Shown: positions 61,816 through 64,000 of the stretch, in pieces
Layout of the letters: every line of letters starts with the position of its first letter
Numbering within the stretch: the first letter of the stretch is position 1
Notes under the pieces: generated by a model
The model's database searches: none
Told to the model about the DNA's origin: nothing
What the model saw: only the letters and a program-made list of their open reading frames with translations
Assembly (NCBI GenBank): GCA_943362175.1
Contig: CALRIU020000008.1
Coordinates: forward strand, 124,001-188,000
Reading direction: 5' to 3'
Source of the DNA: UBA4416 sp943362175
GTDB lineage: Bacteria; Bacteroidota; Bacteroidia; B-17B0; Aurantibacillaceae
Length of the DNA stretch: 64,000 nt
Translations under genes and position numbers: made by a program

Positions 61816-62829
61816 TTAATAGTCGTAGAGGCTGCCGTAGTATTTGTTGATCACGTTCGGATCACTCAGGTTCAGTCCTTTCAGGTCTGTGGCCTTCGGT
61901 ACCATTACCGGGTACAGGCCAATGCTTTTGCGTTTGATGTTGGCAGGAGCAAATTCTTTCGGCGTCAGCTTTTCGTAACCCAGCACCGGCTCATAAAACT
62001 CAGGCGGTGCCCCGTTGTACAAGTTCCGGCGGTCTACCACCTGCGCGTAAAACGAAGGAGAGATCTCGCCGTTCATCAGGGCTTTGGAGAGCAGGTCGTT
62101 CAGGCGCTCGTTGCGTTTGTCGTAATCGTAGTTCAGTAAAATGTTACGGGCAATATCGCAGGCACCTTTATCCACGATCTTCATATTCGGAAAACCATAC
62201 TTCTGGATATTGGCCAGCAGGGCCGCTGCCGTGATCGAATCCATTTTCATTTTTTCTTTTACCAGGCGGTATTTCGAGGTGTATTCCGGCAGGGTTTTGT
62301 TGCATTTCGGATTTTTCAGGCAAGCGGTGCAGTATTCTGTGGCTGCTTTGTAAGTTCCCGTAGTGTATTTTTTGTTGGCGTCGACGGTCGCATAGAGTTG
62401 TCCTTCCCATTCGTAATTGCGGCCGGCCTCTTTGGCTTTTTCCCATTGCCCTTTATTCGCCTTATACTCTTTTTTGGTATTCTGGTTGTTGAAGACGATC
62501 ACATCCTTCGTAGTATCGATATCGTAGCCGCTGGTAATGGCTTTCTCCAGCCAGCTGAGGGCCTTATATTCTTCTTTGATCCGTTGGGCGCACATGGTGG
62601 CTTTGAAGTAATGCGTGGGGTTGATCGTGCCCTTGTAGTTGCTGAAAGCAATATCGTATTTCGCATAAGCCTGTAACAGGGAATCGTGCTTGTACATGCG
62701 CTCCGCTGCAGAAACCGTTTCATGAAAGGTCAGAAAATCCGCAGAACTTACAGCGGTGTATTTGGCCTGCGCATACACACGTTTGCCGATCGCAAGAATC
62801 ACTATAAAAAGTAAAGTTTTCGATATCAT
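61816..62829 (-). CDS. Secreted DUF6624-like protein inserted in the condensin locus
   Basis: This is a 337-residue protein with a signal peptide (LLFIVILAIGKRVYAQ). Residues ~25-200 look like a helical, TPR-like region with several cysteines (YCTACLKNPKC). The C-terminal ~130 residues (LLANIQKYGFPN, GACDIARNILLNYDYD, LLSKALMNGEISPSFYAQVVDR) resemble DUF6624. An exported protein between cytoplasmic condensin subunits is unexpected; it may simply be inserted there. Gaps of 63 and 65 bases separate it from both neighbours, so it could share their transcript. Confidence 0.68.
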   Translation of the reverse strand: MISKTLLFIVILAIGKRVYAQAKYTAVSSADFLTFHETVSAAERMYKHDSLLQAYAKYDIAFSNYKGTINPTHYFKATMCAQRIKEEYKALSWLEKAITSGYDIDTTKDVIVFNNQNTKKEYKANKGQWEKAKEAGRNYEWEGQLYATVDANKKYTTGTYKAATEYCTACLKNPKCNKTLPEYTSKYRLVKEKMKMDSITAAALLANIQKYGFPNMKIVDKGACDIARNILLNYDYDKRNERLNDLLSKALMNGEISPSFYAQVVDRRNLYNGAPPEFYEPVLGYEKLTPKEFAPANIKRKSIGLYPVMVPKATDLKGLNLSDPNVINKYYGSLYDY

Positions 62830-62894
62830 AAATTTAGCGTTATGGGGTTAAACAATTCTATTGGTCTCTTAAAAATGATCCGCTCAAAAAAGTA

Positions 62895-63500
62895 CTAGTT
62901 ATAGATCAAACCCTGCGTATCGTCGCTGCTGCCGCTTTCCTCATATATCGCTACCGAATTGATGATGTCCAGCAGGTAAGTATAAGAGTCGAGCACTTTA
63001 TAAGATTCCGTTTTTTCGTCTTCCAGCTCCAGGAACGAATCGCGGCTCATCAGGTCGCAGATCTCCCGCACTTTATTGTGAAGGGTTTCCGAGCGGTACA
63101 GCGGAATTTTTTGTAATTTTTGTTTCAGGCGTACATTCGCATTACACTCTTCGGCAATTTCGCTGGGGCGGAAACGGCTTCCAATCCCGATCTTGTTATC
63201 CATGCTCGCGAAGAGGTCGATGATATCGATGTAACGCTCAAAACGCTCCAGCTTTTTTTCGATCTCGCTGTTCGGTTCGTGCAGCTTCGAAAAATAGAAA
63301 AAGTTATTGCCGCGCTCAATGTTGTAGCGGATCACGTTGAAGTAAGCCTGGAGCCTGTCGAAATTCTCCGGGTTGTTGATCACGTCATAGAGGCGGTTCA
63401 TGCCATCGCGCGTTCCATTGCTGGAAATAAACGCACCACGCGCCATCACCGCAAAAATGTCATGCGTTTGTTTCGGTAAATTGAAATTGTATTCTTCCAT
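62895..63500 (-). CDS. MksE-like condensin subunit (MukE/kite type)
   Basis: This 201-residue soluble protein, with no signal peptide, is helical with two winged-helix-like parts. Features shared with MksE/MukE include the start (QTHDIFAVMARGAFISSNG), LYDVINNPENF, the RGNNFFYFSK segment and an acidic C-terminus. MksE proteins bind the kleisin and bridge the SMC heads. It lies 138 bases downstream of a partial gene and upstream of the DUF6624-like and SMC-like genes. Confidence 0.68.
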   Translation of the reverse strand: MEEYNFNLPKQTHDIFAVMARGAFISSNGTRDGMNRLYDVINNPENFDRLQAYFNVIRYNIERGNNFFYFSKLHEPNSEIEKKLERFERYIDIIDLFASMDNKIGIGSRFRPSEIAEECNANVRLKQKLQKIPLYRSETLHNKVREICDLMSRDSFLELEDEKTESYKVLDSYTYLLDIINSVAIYEESGSSDDTQGLIYN

Positions 63501-63561
63501 TCTCTTTTTTTTATTTCCCGCAGATCATGCCGGTTTTTTTTAATTTTTCATTTCGCCTTCT

Positions 63562-63581
63562 CCCTTCGACTACGCTCAGGG
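63562..63581. repeat. CCCTTCGAC..GCTCAGGG repeat copy
   Basis: CCCTTCGACTACGCTCAGGG in the gap between the MksE-like gene and the partial upstream gene, the fifth copy seen in the window. Confidence 0.85.
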
Positions 63582-63638
63582 AGCGGCGTTCGAATTGCAA
63601 AGCCTCTTTTGTTCTACCTCCACCTCCACCTCTCAATT

Positions 63639-64000
63639 CTAAGAAGTCTTCTTCTTCGCCTTCTCTTTCATGGGCAGGATGAGTGTGTAGCCCAGCCGTT
63701 TTTTCGTGTCGCCCTCCGTATAATCGTGGTACTGCAGGCGGTATTTAAAATCCAGCTGTGTCTGGTACTCCATCGCAATTTCCACAAACAGCGATAAGCG
63801 CTCTTCAAACGACACATTCCCGATCATCTTCGGAAATTTATAATCCATCAGGTACTCGAATAAATTCTGCTTGCCCTGGTTCAAAAAGCGGTCTACCAGC
63901 TTCTCCGTATCCAGCTTGATCTGCTGCTCCAGGCCTTTGTCCTTGAAGTTGCCGGCCATTTTGTCGGCCAGGCCGCGCACCATCAGGCGCGTAATCTTGT
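63639..64000 (-). CDS. C-terminal part of a protein that heads the condensin locus (possible kleisin)
   Basis: The frame is open to the window edge, so only the last ~119 residues are present. They are rich in charged residues, with a helical stretch (IKLDTEKLVDRFLNQGKQNLFEYLMDY) and a strand-rich end (TQLDFKYRLQYHD, KRLGYTLILPMKEKAKKK). In Mks/Wadjet loci the kleisin (MksF/JetA) gene precedes mksE, so position suggests a kleisin, but the fragment itself does not prove it. Confidence 0.6.
   Translation of the reverse strand, partial: KITRLMVRGLADKMAGNFKDKGLEQQIKLDTEKLVDRFLNQGKQNLFEYLMDYKFPKMIGNVSFEERLSLFVEIAMEYQTQLDFKYRLQYHDYTEGDTKKRLGYTLILPMKEKAKKKTS

Overview
This window is a chromosomal piece of a Bacteroidota bacterium. 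The organism call rests on four things: type IX secretion (T9SS) cargo with both kinds of C-terminal sorting domain plus a PorP/SprF partner; TonB/CarboxypepD_reg and OmpA envelope proteins; promoters of the TTG-N19-TAnnTTTG type; and a run of genes (coaX, outer-membrane protein, lptC, SurA/PpiD-like isomerase) that I recall as typical of the phylum. Base composition, repeat families and gene order fit a Chitinophagales/Sphingobacteriales-like lineage, but I cannot name a species.

Layout. 1-4.3 kb: cytochrome c maturation operon (ccmB-C-D-E-F), in which CcmE carries a CxxxY motif in place of the usual haem-binding histidine. 4.3-6.2 kb: a DUF2520 protein and KdsC, converging on a Nudix hydrolase across a 20-bp perfect hairpin. 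6.4-15.8 kb: a 2,820-residue secreted adhesin-like protein with about 30 SprB-type repeats and a T9SS type B sorting domain, followed after 5 nt by a PorP/SprF protein. 16-24 kb: psd, metG, an HNH/NUMOD protein with a histone-like tail, an LD-carboxypeptidase, an alpha/beta hydrolase and tyrS. 25-37 kb: fused 2-oxoacid dehydrogenase E1, DUF2147, CocE-like hydrolase, hemL, BI-1, a TonB receptor, dprA and a flavin halogenase-like enzyme. 37-44.4 kb: the most accessory-looking stretch, with a lone EVE-like protein, a thioredoxin-OmpA fusion, a 1,036-residue membrane-anchored KAP-type NTPase with an EVE-like N-terminal domain, an AT-rich methyltransferase and tRNA-Phe. 44.5-50 kb: envelope operon coaX, outer-membrane protein, lptC, peptidyl-prolyl isomerase. 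50-58 kb: a glutamine amidotransferase, a TauE/SafE permease, an ORF6N protein, a T9SS type A SGNH protein, an overlapping transglutaminase/archaemetzincin pair and three small cytoplasmic proteins. 58-64 kb: a MukBEF/Mks-like condensin locus (SMC-like ATPase, MksE-like subunit and a partial upstream gene) interrupted by a gene for a secreted DUF6624-like protein.

Between genes there are several families of short interspersed repeats and palindromes. One of them supplies the start codon and N-terminus of a secreted protein. The best candidates for undescribed biology are the EVE-KAP NTPase, the condensin-like locus with no visible nuclease, and the paired loss of cysteines in the giant adhesin, which predicts its disulfide pattern.
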